Below are positions 13,500-25,149 of a stretch of DNA of 64,000 nucleotides, one piece after another. Location: NCBI GenBank assembly GCA_007922225.1, contig ML679966.1, positions 52,601,583-52,665,582 on the forward strand, in the 5' to 3' direction. Source of the DNA: Emydura subglobosa (taxonomy: Eukaryota > Chordata > Testudines > Chelidae). The position numbers were made by a program, and so were the translations under genes. Position 1 is the stretch's first letter, and the number at the start of each line of letters is the position of its first letter. The notes under the pieces were generated by a model, which saw only the letters and a program-made list of their open reading frames with translations, was not told the DNA's origin and did no database searches.

Positions 13500-14700
13500 C
13501 TCTTTGTAAATGAATTCACTCACCACTAGGCACCCCCAGGCATGGCATAAGAACTCGCTTGCTGGGCTAGCGCTCCCTGCCAAAGCTCACACTGGCACTA
13601 TGGCTGTTTCTCGATCAGGAACTTGGCCTCCAGCCAGGTCACCATCTTAAGTCCACCCTTTCCAGGGTCACAGTTGTCCAAACTAAAAGTCCCAAAAACA
13701 TCTTTAACAGAAACAAAAGTCCTTCCACTCTCTATGGGGCTCTTCCTCAGCCAATGTTCAGTTCAGCCCGCCGTTCCTTGCAGTGGTAGACAACCCTTAC
13801 AATGAGTTTGCACACTTCCAGCCTTGGGGCCGGTAGGGGAACCCAATTCCACCGTCTTCTCTGGGTTCCAGCTCCAGGATCTATACCAAACAGATAGGTT
13901 TGTGCCTTTACTTCCCTGGCCACGTCCTCCTACCTCTCTTCAAGTTTCCCTCTGGGTTTAACAGTCACTTTCCTGGTTACTCACAGTCTCTATCAGGTCT
14001 GTGTGCCTGGAGAGTTTTTAATCCCTTCCTTGCTTGGTCAAGGTCTCTCTCTCCTTGCTCTTTTGCTTTCCTGCTCTGAGCATTTCCCCTGCTGACTCAA
14101 GGCATTGCAGAAGCCTTCTTGGGACCTGCAGTGTCTATAGACACAGCTGTACTCTCCTTAAGTTTCACTCTTTAGCACAACCACCTTTCACTTTTTATGG
14201 GGAAGGGCCTGATGCCCTTAATGTGGGGGCTCACTCCGTAATCAGCTTGGCTTAGTCCCAAGCTATCCTGCCCATGGGGCAAATCACCCTATTCAAGCAC
14301 TCTTATGGTTTGGATTCTAGATGCTCTTTTTATATTTTATTATTTACCTTAAAATCACCCCTCTCACTTTGCCCCATCTTTGCACTCCAGGAGTACAGAG
14401 GTAGAATGCTGTCAGAGAGAAGGGCTTCTAGAATTTCCTTCTCCTCTTTATCTGACAGAGTCTCAATGTGTTGATCTTCTAGGGAGGCTTTCTACAGAGT
14501 TTAAATGTCTGGGTGAGTGCAGTATTTTGGAATGCAGCACTGTTATCTGAACACTGCTAGGTATGCAAACAGGGTCTGATTTCCATTTACACCAAAGTTC
14601 TTTGACACTGCTCTGGTAGTCCCAAGGTAGGCCCTTTAAGGCTCCCTAACACTGCTGGAGTGGTGTCAAGGAGCCTTAGCGTAAACAAGACTCATCCCAC
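13500..14700. other. GC-elevated block, probable old LTR/gypsy-type remnant
   Basis: Composition and wording (CCAGGTCACC, TTTCCAGGGTCAC, GGGTTCCAGCTCCAGG) differ from the AT-rich flanks and resemble LTR or leader sequence read backwards. The open frames are short and on both strands, and none shows a protein domain. No LTR termini were found. The assignment is inference from composition. Confidence 0.3.
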
Positions 14701-15695
14701 AATACCTAACAGAAAACAACATTTGCAGCATGTTGAGAGAGAGGAATAAAACCACACGTGTCACTCAGAGTAATCCAAGATTTCAGCATCTATTTGGAAC
14801 CTGAAATAGAGGTCCATATTGTGACTGGCAATTGCGCAGATGTGTGAGGGGAGGAGAGAATGAAAGGTGCCTTCCCTTCTACTGCAGACCCTAACCAGTA
14901 GCCAGTCATAGTTGCAATCCCTGCACACACTTGAGGTTTTAACCTTGTTTCCAAGATTTATGAAAATGGTTAATAAAAAATGGGTTCCGTTTTGGCCTAT
15001 GAGTGGTTGATTAGTTTCCATAGTGATTTTCTCTACTTGTTAAGCCTGAGACAACAATTTACAACAAATAAATTATTCAGTAAATTCAGTCTCTTTTTAC
15101 TCATGGACCATGTAGGATCACAGTCAGATCATTCTAATACTTCAGCAAATTTATGCATTGTTCACATGTGACAAATATCTTTCTGATTTTTTTTTCCTAT
15201 GGATTGATTGCAAATATCCAAAATTCAAGCTGTGTTGCTTAGTTGTGGTCAAATATATCTCAAGGTATTTTTTCCATTCCTGGATTGAAAGATCATGCAG
15301 ACACCTCTGAAATATATATATATATTGGTTTATGTAAATACTCATGCTTACAAGTTTGAAATTAGAGTTCAAAACATCTTGCAATAAAGCTTGATTGCGT
15401 TAATGTTCAGAGAGAGAGGGCACACCAGTGTTGCACACAAGGCCATTGTTTAAATTTTTTTAAAATAGAAACACGCCCATGTTTTGGTGTGTGCCTTATT
15501 TTCCCAGTTCTTCTATCCTGAAAGTTTAGACTGAGGCTGTAGGGACAGTAAATCTGAAATGTTGACCTATGAGGTCAAGTTTTAGATGCCCATAGACTCA
15601 GCCAGACCAATCAAGACATTATCCAAAGGACTTCTTATGCACTCTCTTGCTCTTCCTGTTTAGGGCAGTTTTCACACACCTCATGATTAAGGTTG
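14701..15695. other. Non-coding, nothing recognised
   Basis: A short (TA)n run lies near 15315-15326. Otherwise no gene, RNA or clear repeat was seen. Confidence 0.5.
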
Positions 15696-15699
15696 AGAT

Positions 15700-16135
15700 G
15701 TTGTCACTGTTATTTTTAGTAAAAGTCACAGACAGGTCATGGGTAATAAACAAAAAATCATGGGAGCCATGATCTACCTGACTTTTACTAAAAATAACCA
15801 TGGAGGGGGAGGGCTAAGTAGACTGGGGACGGGGAGTGAGGGCAAGGATGACAACTTGAGCTGGAGCCTTATGGGAGAAGGACTGACAACTTGAGCCCCA
15901 TTGCCCTGAGGTGGGGTTCAGCCCCGGCTCCAGCCCCAGCTCTGGCTGAAGCCATGGGGCGTGGTCGCATAGCGCCAGCCACAGACACAGAGTGTGGGGG
16001 TGTACAGAGCCCTGGCTCCAGTCCTGGCTGCAGCCAGGGAAGGGGCAAGAGGGCGCACAGCCAAGGCTCTGGCCACCGCTGCTGACAGCTGAAGGAGTCA
16101 CGGAGGTCTGGTAAAATCATGGAATCTGTCACCTA
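15700..16135. mobile_element. Non-autonomous DNA-element-like repeat with strong hairpin
   Basis: Positions 15709-15798 form a hairpin. GTTATTTTTAGTAAAAGTCA on the left pairs with TGACTTTTACTAAAAATAAC on the right. A GC-rich body follows (about 15800-16080), then an end with GGTAAAATCATGGAATCTGTC. The overlapping frames of 60-95 residues in the GC-rich body run on both strands and carry no domain. The repeat is MITE-like; the superfamily is not determined. Confidence 0.5.
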
Positions 16136-17097
16136 CAGGACTAAATTGTATCTTTACTCATGATACCCTATTACAAGCCAAGTTACATACCCAAGTTACC
16201 TATTTCAGCGTTTTCATTCTCTCCTCTTTGACCCTCTTCACCTAGAAGTTTACTTACTCTTGCTAGAATTTAAGAGCTAGATTGGGATCAGTCCTGCTGA
16301 TGTATGTAATAGAAAGGCAAAAGTTGCAAGGTGCATTTCTCCATCTTTTGAGTCCCTGTGGATGGGCCAGGCATAATCTTTACATGGAGTGAAGGCATTG
16401 TGTCCAACCGCAGCCACCAGGTGTGCTGGCTGCCATAAAAGGGACAGAGAAGAGTGAAGGCAGAACTGGCCTGACACAGAGGGGAAAAACACTTTCCAAA
16501 GAATGGTAGAGCTGCTCCTCTAGCATGACCGACTTACCCCTGAGCCCTAAGGGCCTAAAAGAAATTTCAGCTGAATCTGCCAGAGTGTAACCTGGGGATC
16601 CTGCTACAGAATGACCCTTTCTTATCCCCTACAATGCAGGACATGCTTAAAGCCATGATTTGTTCCCTAGGTTGTTAAAAGTGAACACACGGAGTAACAC
16701 CTTGTGAAAAGAAAAATTCAGATCTCACCTTTAGCCATGTTCTGCCCTCTGACACACACAAAGTTTTCCATGAGTGCAGTAGGAATTGGTCCCTTGTTTT
16801 TGAGCACAAATTTAACTGTTTTGTTTTCAGGTAAAATGGGAAATTACAATAGCCATCTAAATTCTTATAAAATATATTAACAAATATAAAAGTCAATGAT
16901 AAGATTCAGAAGGTGAGTGGGGCAGCTAATGTGTTGGACTGTGCATGGACCAATCAATGGATTTAACAAAGGAATGAGAAAAGGAGGGACTTTGGATTTG
17001 TAAACCTTGTTTCTTCTTCACTGGTCCCAGTTTGATGGTACTGTTTAAATACATTACCACAAACTGTAGCCTTAATGTTTATTATTACATGATATGT
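16136..17097. other. Non-coding, nothing recognised
   Basis: No coding motif or clear repeat seen. Confidence 0.5.
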
Positions 17098-17345
17098 TAT
17101 TACTTTCGTAGCACTTCAAATTTTGAAATTGCTTTACAGATTTAAACTAATTAAACCATAGAATAAATACACCATGAGGCGGGCAGGTGAATATTATCCT
17201 CATTCTAAAAATGAGGAAACTGACCTACAGAAAGATTATATGACTTGCCCAATGCCACACGGTAACCCTGTGTCAAAGTCAGGATTACAACTCAAGAGCT
17301 CTTGCTCAGTCCACTAAATCATACTTCCTCTTTTGACTTCCTGCT
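17098..17345 (+). repeat. MIR-type CORE-SINE copy
   Basis: The text ATTATCCTCATTCTAAAAAT, then GAGGAAACTGA, GACTTGCCCA and CACACGG..., matches the well-known MIR 3' half ('ATTATCCCCATTTTACAGAT' then 'GAGGAAACTGAGG', 'GACTTGCCCAAGGTCACAC'). It is diverged, as expected for an ancient amniote SINE. Confidence 0.75.
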
Positions 17346-19755
17346 TGGCTTATCTTTCCAACTCAGCATTTGATTGTGCTTCCATAAAAGTCAGTGGCAA
17401 AACCCCCATGGATTTCTATGTGAATAGGCTTGGGTCCTCACTAATGTACAGCTTGTAGAATCAAATCAGCCTCCTTCAAACCTCACTGAAAAGCAAAGTC
17501 TCACCCCTACAAAGTGGAGTCTCCCTAATAGTGTCCAGAGAATGTTTAGCTATATAGAGTGGAAACAAAGATTAATTTACATTTTCCTTAACTGTTGAAG
17601 TGATTTTACTGTTGGTTTGAAGCCCCGGCTATCTGAACATGCTTGTGATTACAGGTTGTCTTCTGAACCATTAATGTCGCCAGGAATTGCTCCAATAAGC
17701 TTAAGTTGCTTAAGTTCATCTTGCTGACATGAGAACAGGTTTCATTTTTTAAAATTCTGAAGTGAAAGCTCTATGGGCATCGCAATAGCTTTTAACCTAA
17801 TTCTAAGGCAAGCATACATTTCCCCCCCCCATAATGTAATGGCCAACTGGTGCATTTATTATTCACCAGTCAGTACACTTTGTGTTGTTTATACTGCATT
17901 CATCAGAATTACATGATCTCCCATGACACTTATCCAGATTGGCTTCTGTGTCTTCTGCATATTTACATATGCCCCTCTTTAAGAGATGAGCAACTGGGGT
18001 TTTTTGAATTTGCTGAAAGCACAATTGGGTTAAATATTAGTATTAAGTGACACTCAGGAGATTCAGAGATACAGTTCAGTTAGGCTAGTCCCTAAAATTG
18101 AATGCAAATCCATACTGTTACCATACCCATGAAGTTGCATTTTAAAAATATATATATATAGTTTTTATATTATATTTAAAAAAAACAAAGTCTTCCTTAA
18201 AGGCAATTTATTGGGTGTGAAGTAGATTGTGTGAAGTAATCCCATTCTGACCCACACAGAATGTATGGATGATGAGGTCAGAAGTGTGGATGTTATTTAT
18301 TTTGTAATATATAGTTAAATCATTTCTATGTTCATCAGTGAGAGCAAGGCAAAGCACTGTTTAAATTAAAATAAGGAATGCTTTGATAGTGGAAGCAGCT
18401 GTATGCAAGGAGAATAAGCATTGCACTTGTCAGCATTTAGGCCTTGATTCAGCAAGGTGTTTAAACATCTGCCTAACATTAAACGCAAGTAATCCCAATA
18501 AAGTCAATAGGACTAAACTCCTTCATAAGTACATCTTACTGAATTGGAGCTCTCATCATCTGCTGTTCCATGGGGTATTTTCCTTAACACACACTGCAAC
18601 ATCCATCTTTAACAGAAATTGTTTTTAAAAAGTTACAAAATCTGGAATCTTTCATTATGTTTCTCTAATAAATTTACTGAGAGTTCTGGAAGTCACTTTC
18701 TCTCTTATTATGTAGGTTCTAACAGAACTTATGTTTGTTTAGAGTTAAAAGTATCATTCCAATGTGCAACATAATGAAAATGAAAACTTGCTCTAAATGG
18801 CATTAAGATAACCCTGGGCCCACCTGCAAGAGATACCGTATATTTGTCATTCTACCCAGCCACAAGAACTCTAAGCTAGATGTATCAGTTGTAATTCAAG
18901 GTGACCTCCCTCACTGAACTGATATTCCCAGATGGTTTAAAGCTTAGCTGCACAGCTCCTTTCTCAATGTCAGAAGTATTGTATATGAATATTACACCAA
19001 TTTTCAAATTTCCAGTGTCTCCCAATAGGAAAGTATAGACGTTAACATTCTTGTCATCCAGAATATTGGATTTTCTATTTATTAGACATTGAAAGAAATA
19101 TCAACAAATTGGTTTTACCTCAGGTATGTATTGCTGGTCATGGAGTTCATTTTTTTTTTTTTTTTATGCCTACCTTCTCAGTACCAGAATAAATTTCTTA
19201 GAAAATATTACTAACATAATACCTACATTGGGTGAAATGTAAAGTTACATGTGACACATTCTTTGAGAATTCAGGATTTATTTTGTATTTTAGATTATTC
19301 CACCTTCAGATGGATTTGTGTGTGAACGCGAACATTTTTAGTGCCGCATAGTAATACCAAATATTTTCCATAAATATTATATTCCTTAAATAACATGGGA
19401 TTCACCTTGATATAAGTTAACATCATCAAAATAAATGTAACATTGTTTGGTTAGCCATATTTTTAAACCCTGCATTTTCATGTGAAATTGTTTTTGGTCC
19501 CAATTCTGTCAGTGTTACTCATGCTAAGTGGTCTCTTAATTGGCAAATATTCCTCTATTGAGAGCTTGTAGTGCCAGTTCCTACTTGGGCAAGAACACCC
19601 TGTCGATTTCAACATAAAGGAGGCAGAACTGGGCTTGTATTGGATTAGAATTATTGGCAAAGAGCCTCAGGATCACAGTTGGCTTTTCCCTTCTCCCCAC
19701 CTGGGTTCTTTTTCTGATGCTTCCACTAAAGGTGACTCCTCACTATGCAAAACAC
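17346..19755. other. Non-coding, AT-rich
   Basis: This stretch contains a C-run (17821-17830), a short (TA)n near 18151-18160 and a poly-T near 19150-19165. A faint fold-back-like phrase with AGTCAATAGGACTAAACTC lies near 18505. No gene was seen. Confidence 0.5.
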
Positions 19756-19759
19756 AAGG

Positions 19760-20400
19760 AGTGCTGTATCATGGGATTATGAATAATGCTACTAAAAGGC
19801 AAGGGGTATAAAACCCATTAATCAAGAAACCATAAAGCACCACAACACAAACCTCAGCAAAAGAATTACACCCCCCTATAAAGAATATAAACCATGGGGA
19901 GTCAGGACAGATCTCTGCTACTGCAGACACTGTTCTTTGCAGGGCTGGGCCTGCCTGACCCATGCATTAGCTCCCACAGCTGTTCAAAGACTCTCTTTAT
20001 GGGGAGGGGAGTTAATCAGAGGCTGCCTGATATTTTTTGCTTCTCTCAGCTCCAAACTCAAAGCTTAACACAAAAACTAGTCTCTCAATCAGGCGTTCCC
20101 TTCTCAGTGAAGGGCTGAGCAGACCTGGCTCATCACTGGACCAGCAAACTGCTTGTCCATATCACCCCCCAAGCAGAAGCCACCCTATTGGCCTCAGCAG
20201 AAGTTTCTAGTCCCTTCTGTCCTTGCCCCAATTCCTAGCATACTGGGAAATGGTGTCAAAGGACTTTGGTACCATTACATATATCGTCGCCTGGGTAGGA
20301 CTCCCTAGAGGCTCAGCCTGGCACTCCAGGATATGTCAAACTTCAAGTAGCAGTTACATGCCTTTTAAACAAAACTTATTTGAATCAGGTATAAAAATAA
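19760..20400. other. Possible LTR-type or other retroelement remnant, unclassified
   Basis: A moderately GC-rich block carries GGGTATAAAACCC near 19804 and a composition unlike its flanks. No matching ends, coding domain or target duplication were found. Confidence 0.25.
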
Positions 20401-20799
20401 AATAGACAAAAGTAGCAATTTAAGTATTTCCTGGGTTTTCAGCTCAAAAAAGAGATATAGTTGGTGCTATTGAGCAAACTCTAAAAGAATTACCAGAGGA
20501 CAATGTTTCAGCTGATTTTCAAGAGGCAAGAAAGGTAAAATTAATATCTAATTTAGTAATTAAACCTAAAGGGCTTGACTCTAAAATAATGGTTGCTCTT
20601 TTTTCTGCCCTGACCCTAAGTTTACTTCAGTTATGTTATGTGCATGGTACAAATAAAGCTTAATGAATATATAAATCACATGGAAGGATAGTAAAGGGTT
20701 GCTAATCAAGACGACGAGTAGCTGCAATTTCAGTCTGCAACTCCAGCAAGAAGTGAGAAAGTTGAACTTAGCCTGGAAGATGCACAACACAGACACAGA

Positions 20800-21430
20800 A
20801 TGAACCATTTGTTATTTGTAGGTCTCGAGAAGATTCCTCATCCTCTGAATAACAGAAGGCCAAGAGCTGTTACACTGTTGCTCCACTTCTTCCTAGATCA
20901 GGTGAAAATTGTAGCACCATTATGGAGACAAGAGCAGGAGGTATTCAGAGGGGAAAAATTGTTTTTGCATTTTGTATCATCCATGGGTGAATACTTTTCA
21001 CAAAACAATCACTCTATAATCTGACCTCTCATTCCTTGCTGTTAAAGGAAACCTGCACAATACCTTCAAAAGACAAGTCTGAGAACTTAAATTCATTACT
21101 CTGCTGGACATTAAAAATCATGGACTTAACAGAGGAACTGGTTTTATGGCTCATTACGACGATTTGTAACACACCCTACTGCCTGCTAACCCTTAACTGC
21201 CCACTTTATTTTAAGTGGTCTCCTACCACGTATGTGAACCTCTTTTGCTTAACAATCTGTTCCCACCTCATATTTAGCTTAGACACTCTGGTTACCTTCT
21301 CCATACCTGAGATAGAGCTCCGTGAAGCTCAAAAACTTGTCTGTTTCACCAACAGAAGCTGGTCCAATAAAAGATATTCCTCATCTACTTTTTCTCTCTG
21401 ATCTCCTGGGACCAACATACAACAGTACTG
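20800..21430 (+). mobile_element. Penelope-like (or related) retroelement, 3' end fragment
   Basis: The 3' tail contains GAGATAGAGCTCCGTGAAGC, then CACCAACAGAAGCTGGTCCA and ATAAAAGATATT. This tail recurs across turtle genomes and I associate it with a Penelope-like family. Just upstream, near 21040-21090, a degraded coding end is legible (GNLHNTFKR-like) but is broken by stops. The copy is 5'-truncated and not functional. The family name rests on the remembered tail and should be treated as provisional. Confidence 0.55.
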
Positions 21431-22420
21431 CAAACACAACTTTTCTCCCCAGTTATAAGAAAGAAAGAATGGCATGTGCTTAAGTCACAAACTCCCTCAG
21501 AGGAAAATTCTTTAGCAGTGCCCTCCTGTATTCAGCAGTGCTAACTAAAGGTTAAAAAAGATGATGCGGGGTGTATATTCCACAAACCCAGAAAAATAGC
21601 AGCCTTCATCCCAACTGAAGCAATCCATGATCTGTGGGCTGAAGAAGCCTGACACTCAGCAAATACAAATTGTATTAACTCAAAAATGAATGGCACATTT
21701 ATTCCCTTTTCTAGTTTAAAACAACTAGTTATGTCATGCAAGCTCTTACTTCATTAATGTGGAAATATTAGCTTTCTTTTTTCTTATTTATTTATGTTCT
21801 GCCTAGTTTCTGAGATCTCCTTTTACATGTCAGCAATACCTGTAGCTAATCACAGTTCTTACTACTATTACATTGGCTGTATTTTGCAATGATGCATCTT
21901 CCCTGTCCTACTCAGCTCTGGATTTTAATACACATGGGTTGATCTATTCTCAGTGACAAATTTTGATTGCTGTTTTCATTCCATCTCTCTGGATTAGATA
22001 GGTATGATTACACTTGTCCTAATGAATACCAGCCTGAATCTGATAGTATTGGTTTACCCCATGAATTGAATTTATGACGAGCAGAGATTGTTAGTCTGGT
22101 TCAACAATCTTTTGCAAAATATGACCTATTTTAACTGTCTCGGGGCAGTTGGGGGAGGAAGGGGGGAAAGTTGGTTATTTAGCTTCTTCTCTGGCAGCTT
22201 GTTGTTTTCTGTTTCTTAAAGGGAAAGAATTATAAAAGGATAGCTTATTCAAATCAAGCATATTCAAATTAAATGCATCAGTGATAGGAATAAAGGAGTA
22301 AGAGCAAATGCAATAATTTTATATAGAGACATTACCACATTAGATTTTAGGTTCTGTTTCTATAGGTTTATTACATTTTTGTAATTTTTTTGCCTACGGA
22401 AATAGGTTTTGTCCTTGATG
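21431..22420. other. Non-coding, nothing recognised
   Basis: AT-rich unique-looking sequence with no gene or repeat boundary. Confidence 0.5.
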
Positions 22421-22580
22421 GATATGTCCACATAGCCCAAAGCAGTGAGCCTCCCAGCTTAGGTCAATTTTGGACTAGTGGGGCTTGCACTAGTGCTCTA
22501 AAAATAGTAGTATAAACAGAGCTTTGAAGTTGTGGATTTGGGTCTCAAGCTCACCCCTGCTAGGCTTCCAAGCTCATGCG
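22421..22580. mobile_element. MITE-like element of the GTGTAGACATA-end group, degraded
   Basis: The text GATATGTCCACAT...GCAGTGAGCCTCCCAGC, then GGGGCTTGCACTAGTGCTCT and AAAATAGTAGTATAAACAG, is a diverged version of a short repeat with a GTGTAGAC-type end. The copies near 4388, 51365 and 55572 share related terminal wording. Boundaries are approximate. Confidence 0.45.
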
Positions 22581-22584
22581 TCAA

Positions 22585-22695
22585 CAGACAACTTGTCAGG
22601 GATGGTCTAGGTAATATTTAGTCCTTCCTCAGTGCAAGGGACTGGACTAGATGCCCTATCAGATTCCTTCCTGTCCTACGTTTCTATGATTCTCT
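22585..22695 (+). mobile_element. CR1 LINE 3' tail, plus strand
   Basis: The phrases CTTGTCAGGGATGGTCTAGG, then GGACTGGACTAGATG and TTTCTATGATTCT, are the standard CR1 3' UTR ending in the ATTCTATGA-type tail. It is the only CR1 3' tail in this cluster on the plus strand. No open reading frame remains. Confidence 0.8.
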
Positions 22696-23061
22696 CCCTC
22701 TGGAGATTTGTGAAAAAGGGAGGTTGAAAGTTCTTATTTATTTATTTATTGACAAATAAAAGTGGTATCTGGACTTTGTGTGAGCGGGAACAAAAAAAGA
22801 GTCTGGTGTGAACTGGTGTGAGAGCTGTCTTATGATTTAGTTAAAATTCAGATGTCATTCTTCATGACCACTCAAATCATGTTAAATGTTTATATGATGC
22901 TTTCATGTTTTGAATACTTAACTGACACTGTCTGTCAACCAATAAAATTCACATTAAAAATGTAACAAAAACATCAATAAAACTGAAGTTCTGACATATT
23001 GACTGGCACAAAGTGCTAGAGAGTCTTCTGTGAGGTCTGTCTGTTAACCACCAGCTCTTTT
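22696..23061. other. Non-coding spacer with (TTTA)n
   Basis: A short TTTA-type run lies at 22734-22750. No gene was seen. Confidence 0.6.
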
Positions 23062-23395
23062 CATGCATAGATTCCAAGGCCAGAAGGGACTATTGTCATC
23101 ATCTAGTCTGCCCACCTGTATGACACCAGCCATAAAACCTCACTAAAACAATTCCCTTAGAACTAGAGCATAATCTTTCAAGAAAACATCTGATCTCAAT
23201 GAAAAAATTGTATCCATCACAGTCTTTGATAAACTGTTGCAATGGTTAACTAACCTCACTGTTAAAAATTTACACCCTGATAAACTGTTGCAATGGTTAA
23301 CTAACCTCACTGTTAAAAATTTACACCTTATTTCCAATCTGAACCTGTCTTGCTTCAATTTCCAGCCATTTCAATGTATTATACCTTTGTCTGTT
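23062..23395 (-). mobile_element. Old CR1 LINE, 3' portion (left half of a split copy)
   Basis: Read on the minus strand, this is the 3' end of an older CR1 subfamily. The plus-strand phrases ATTCCAAGGCCAGAAGGGAC and CATCATCTAGTCTGCC, and TTCCAGCCATT at the right, are characteristic. The copy stops abruptly at 23395, where the LTR element begins. It resumes at 26955 in the same orientation and at the next consensus position. A 51-bp tandem duplication (23228-23329) lies inside. Confidence 0.85.
23228..23329. repeat. 51-bp tandem duplication inside the CR1 copy
   Basis: GATAAACTGTTGCAATGGTT and the following bases occur twice head to tail at a period of 51 bases (starts 23228 and 23279). The two units are almost identical, so the duplication is younger than the CR1 insertion itself. 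Confidence 0.9.
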
Positions 23396-23816
23396 TGTAA
23401 TGGTCCCCCTCATTGGGGTTTGGTAGGGAAACAAGACCTAATGGTCAAGGCCATAATCCATGACAAGCAGGAGGGGTTGTGGAGAGGGGATTACCAGTGT
23501 CCAGGGTCCACCACTGGGAGAGAAGGGGAGATACTTCTCTTTCTCTGATTATTTCTGGTCTGATATATTCTGAGGGCCCTTTTGGAGCAATTATGCCAGA
23601 CTCTAGACCATCCTCTGTTCTGCTCTGTGCTGCTGGATTTGTTGGCTGCAGGTCTGCTTTCTTCCAGGTCTACTGCCCAAATGAGCTATTTCTCTCTCTT
23701 TTAAATGCTCCACCAGATGGAGAATTTGCTGCAGGTGTGGCAGAGTGGAGCTGGCTGGGCCCAAAATAATACCTTAACTTTTGTTGCCCAGTGTGGGGTT
23801 TGTACACTTCATCACA
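23396..23816 (-). repeat. 3' LTR of the Gmr1-like element (421 bp)
   Basis: On the minus strand it starts TGTGATGAAG (23816) and ends CCATTACA (23396). The part near 23585-23816 aligns with 26700-26954: both contain TCTGCTTTCTTCCA, TTTCTCTCTCTTTTAAATGC and TGCTCCACCAGATGG on the plus strand. A purine-rich stretch just before the LTR on the minus strand (about 23817-23832) is a plausible polypurine tract. Confidence 0.85.
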
Positions 23817-23829
23817 CACCATTCCTCTC

Positions 23830-24230
23830 AAGATGGAGCCGGGGGGCTGTGTCTATCAGATTGTTCTCCCACACTTCCGTGGAGAAAAAGTTAGCATTCT
23901 GGTGGGCTTTGCTGGCCCGATGCTGGATTTGGAACATGTAAGGCTGATGGGACAAATACCAGTGCATCAGGCAGGAGTCATTGTGTTTAGCCACTTTAAT
24001 GGGGTTGGTGACGAGGTTGAATGGATTTCCCAGAAGATAATATCACAGTGAATCTATGGCTCATTTTACCTCCTTCTCTATGACAGAGTAAGCCTGTTCT
24101 CATTGGAACAGTTTGTGGCTAAATAGAGCATGCGGTATTCCTACCCCTTTATTTCCTGAGATAAAATGGCACCCAGCCCCCACATCCGAAGCATCCTTGC
24201 AAAATGAATTCCTTGGAGAAGTCCAGACCG
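23830..24230 (-). pseudogene. RNase H domain of the gypsy-type pol, broken
   Basis: This segment follows the RT domain directly on the minus strand. The active-site motif KDASDVGAG is legible around 24180-24200, matching the DAS-type RNase H signature of Ty3/gypsy elements. Further along are LFSHKL, an AYSVIEKEV motif carrying the catalytic glutamate, and a degraded NPFNLVTN block. The order continues to a QPYMFQIQHRASKA-like connection at about 23870-23960 and then the 3' LTR, with no integrase in between. Stops and frameshifts break the frame. In an intact element this domain degrades the RNA strand during reverse transcription. Confidence 0.75.
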
Positions 24231-24234
24231 AATA

Positions 24235-25085
24235 GGACCAGCTCTGTACATAGGAGTTCTTTCAATTTTTGAAAGGCCTTTCCACAGGCCTCAGACCAGT
24301 ATCTTTCATGACAAGATCTGTATGGGGGGCTGTAACCATCAAAAACCCTGGTACAAACCGGTGGTAGTAGCCAGCAAGTCCCAGAAAACTCATGACCTGT
24401 TTCTTGGTGGCAGGTCTTGGGGTTTCCTTGAGGGCCTGAATTTATCTATAGGGAGCCAAACCTTGCCTTTCCCCCAAAATGTATCCCAAGTAAGTGGTCT
24501 CTTCTTTCCCTATTTTACATTTTGCAGGGTTTGCTGTTAGTCCAGCCTTCTGTAGAGACCAGAGAATGGCTGTAACTTGTGTCAGATGTGCCCCCTAGGT
24601 TTGGCTGTAGATGACTACATCTAAATAGGTTGCGGCATACAAATTATGGGGCTGTAAAACCTGCTCCATAAGGCACTGGAACATCATGGGTGCCCCGTGG
24701 AGTCCAAAAGGCATAGTTTGAAATTGGTAGAGGCTGAATGGAGTGGCAAAGGCAGTTTTTTCTTCCAAGTTTGATGTGAGTGGGATCTGCCAATACTCCT
24801 TTGTTAAATCCAATGTGCTAATATACTGTGCCTCACGCATTTGGTCTAGTAGTTCATGCACATGGGGTGTGGCTTAGGCATCAAATTTGGAGATGATGTT
24901 GACCTTTCTGAAGTTGATGCAAAATCGACAGTGCTGTCCAGGTTCGGGACTAGTAAGACAGTGCTTCACCACTCGCTCTGGAATTCCTCAATGATTCCGA
25001 GTTACAACATGGTCTGGAATTCCTGTTTTACAGCCTCATGCACCTTCTGGGAAGTGGCCAGGGGTTCTCCTGGATGAGCTGCCCA
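24235..25085 (-). pseudogene. Ty3/gypsy reverse transcriptase domain, broken
   Basis: The best frame (24595-24861) shows ISTLDLTKEYWQIPL (catalytic block A, ending in a Q-I-P-L motif), MPFGLHGAPMMFQ (block B) and YLDVVIY, in which the usual Y-x-D-D has become Y-L-D-V. Losing the second catalytic aspartate would by itself disable the polymerase. Upstream, around 24890-24930, RFCINFRKVN marks the N-terminal RT block. Downstream, a connection region with YLGYILG and FLGLAGYYHRFVPGF is legible between 24350 and 24520. Several in-frame stops separate these pieces. RT lies downstream of integrase, which is the reverse of the usual gypsy order. Confidence 0.85.
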
Positions 25086-25149
25086 GATTCATTCTACATG
25101 TGCTGGTGCATGAGGTGGGTCCTTTCTGGCTGGGAGGAAAACACGTTGG

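Noticed and set aside
15814..16132. Overlapping 87-95 codon frames rich in G, P and A
   Set aside because: They occur in three phases on both strands within a GC-rich repeat body.
21036..21401. 121-codon frame
   Set aside because: It reads a wrong phase of the Penelope-like 3' end; the tail is untranslated sequence.
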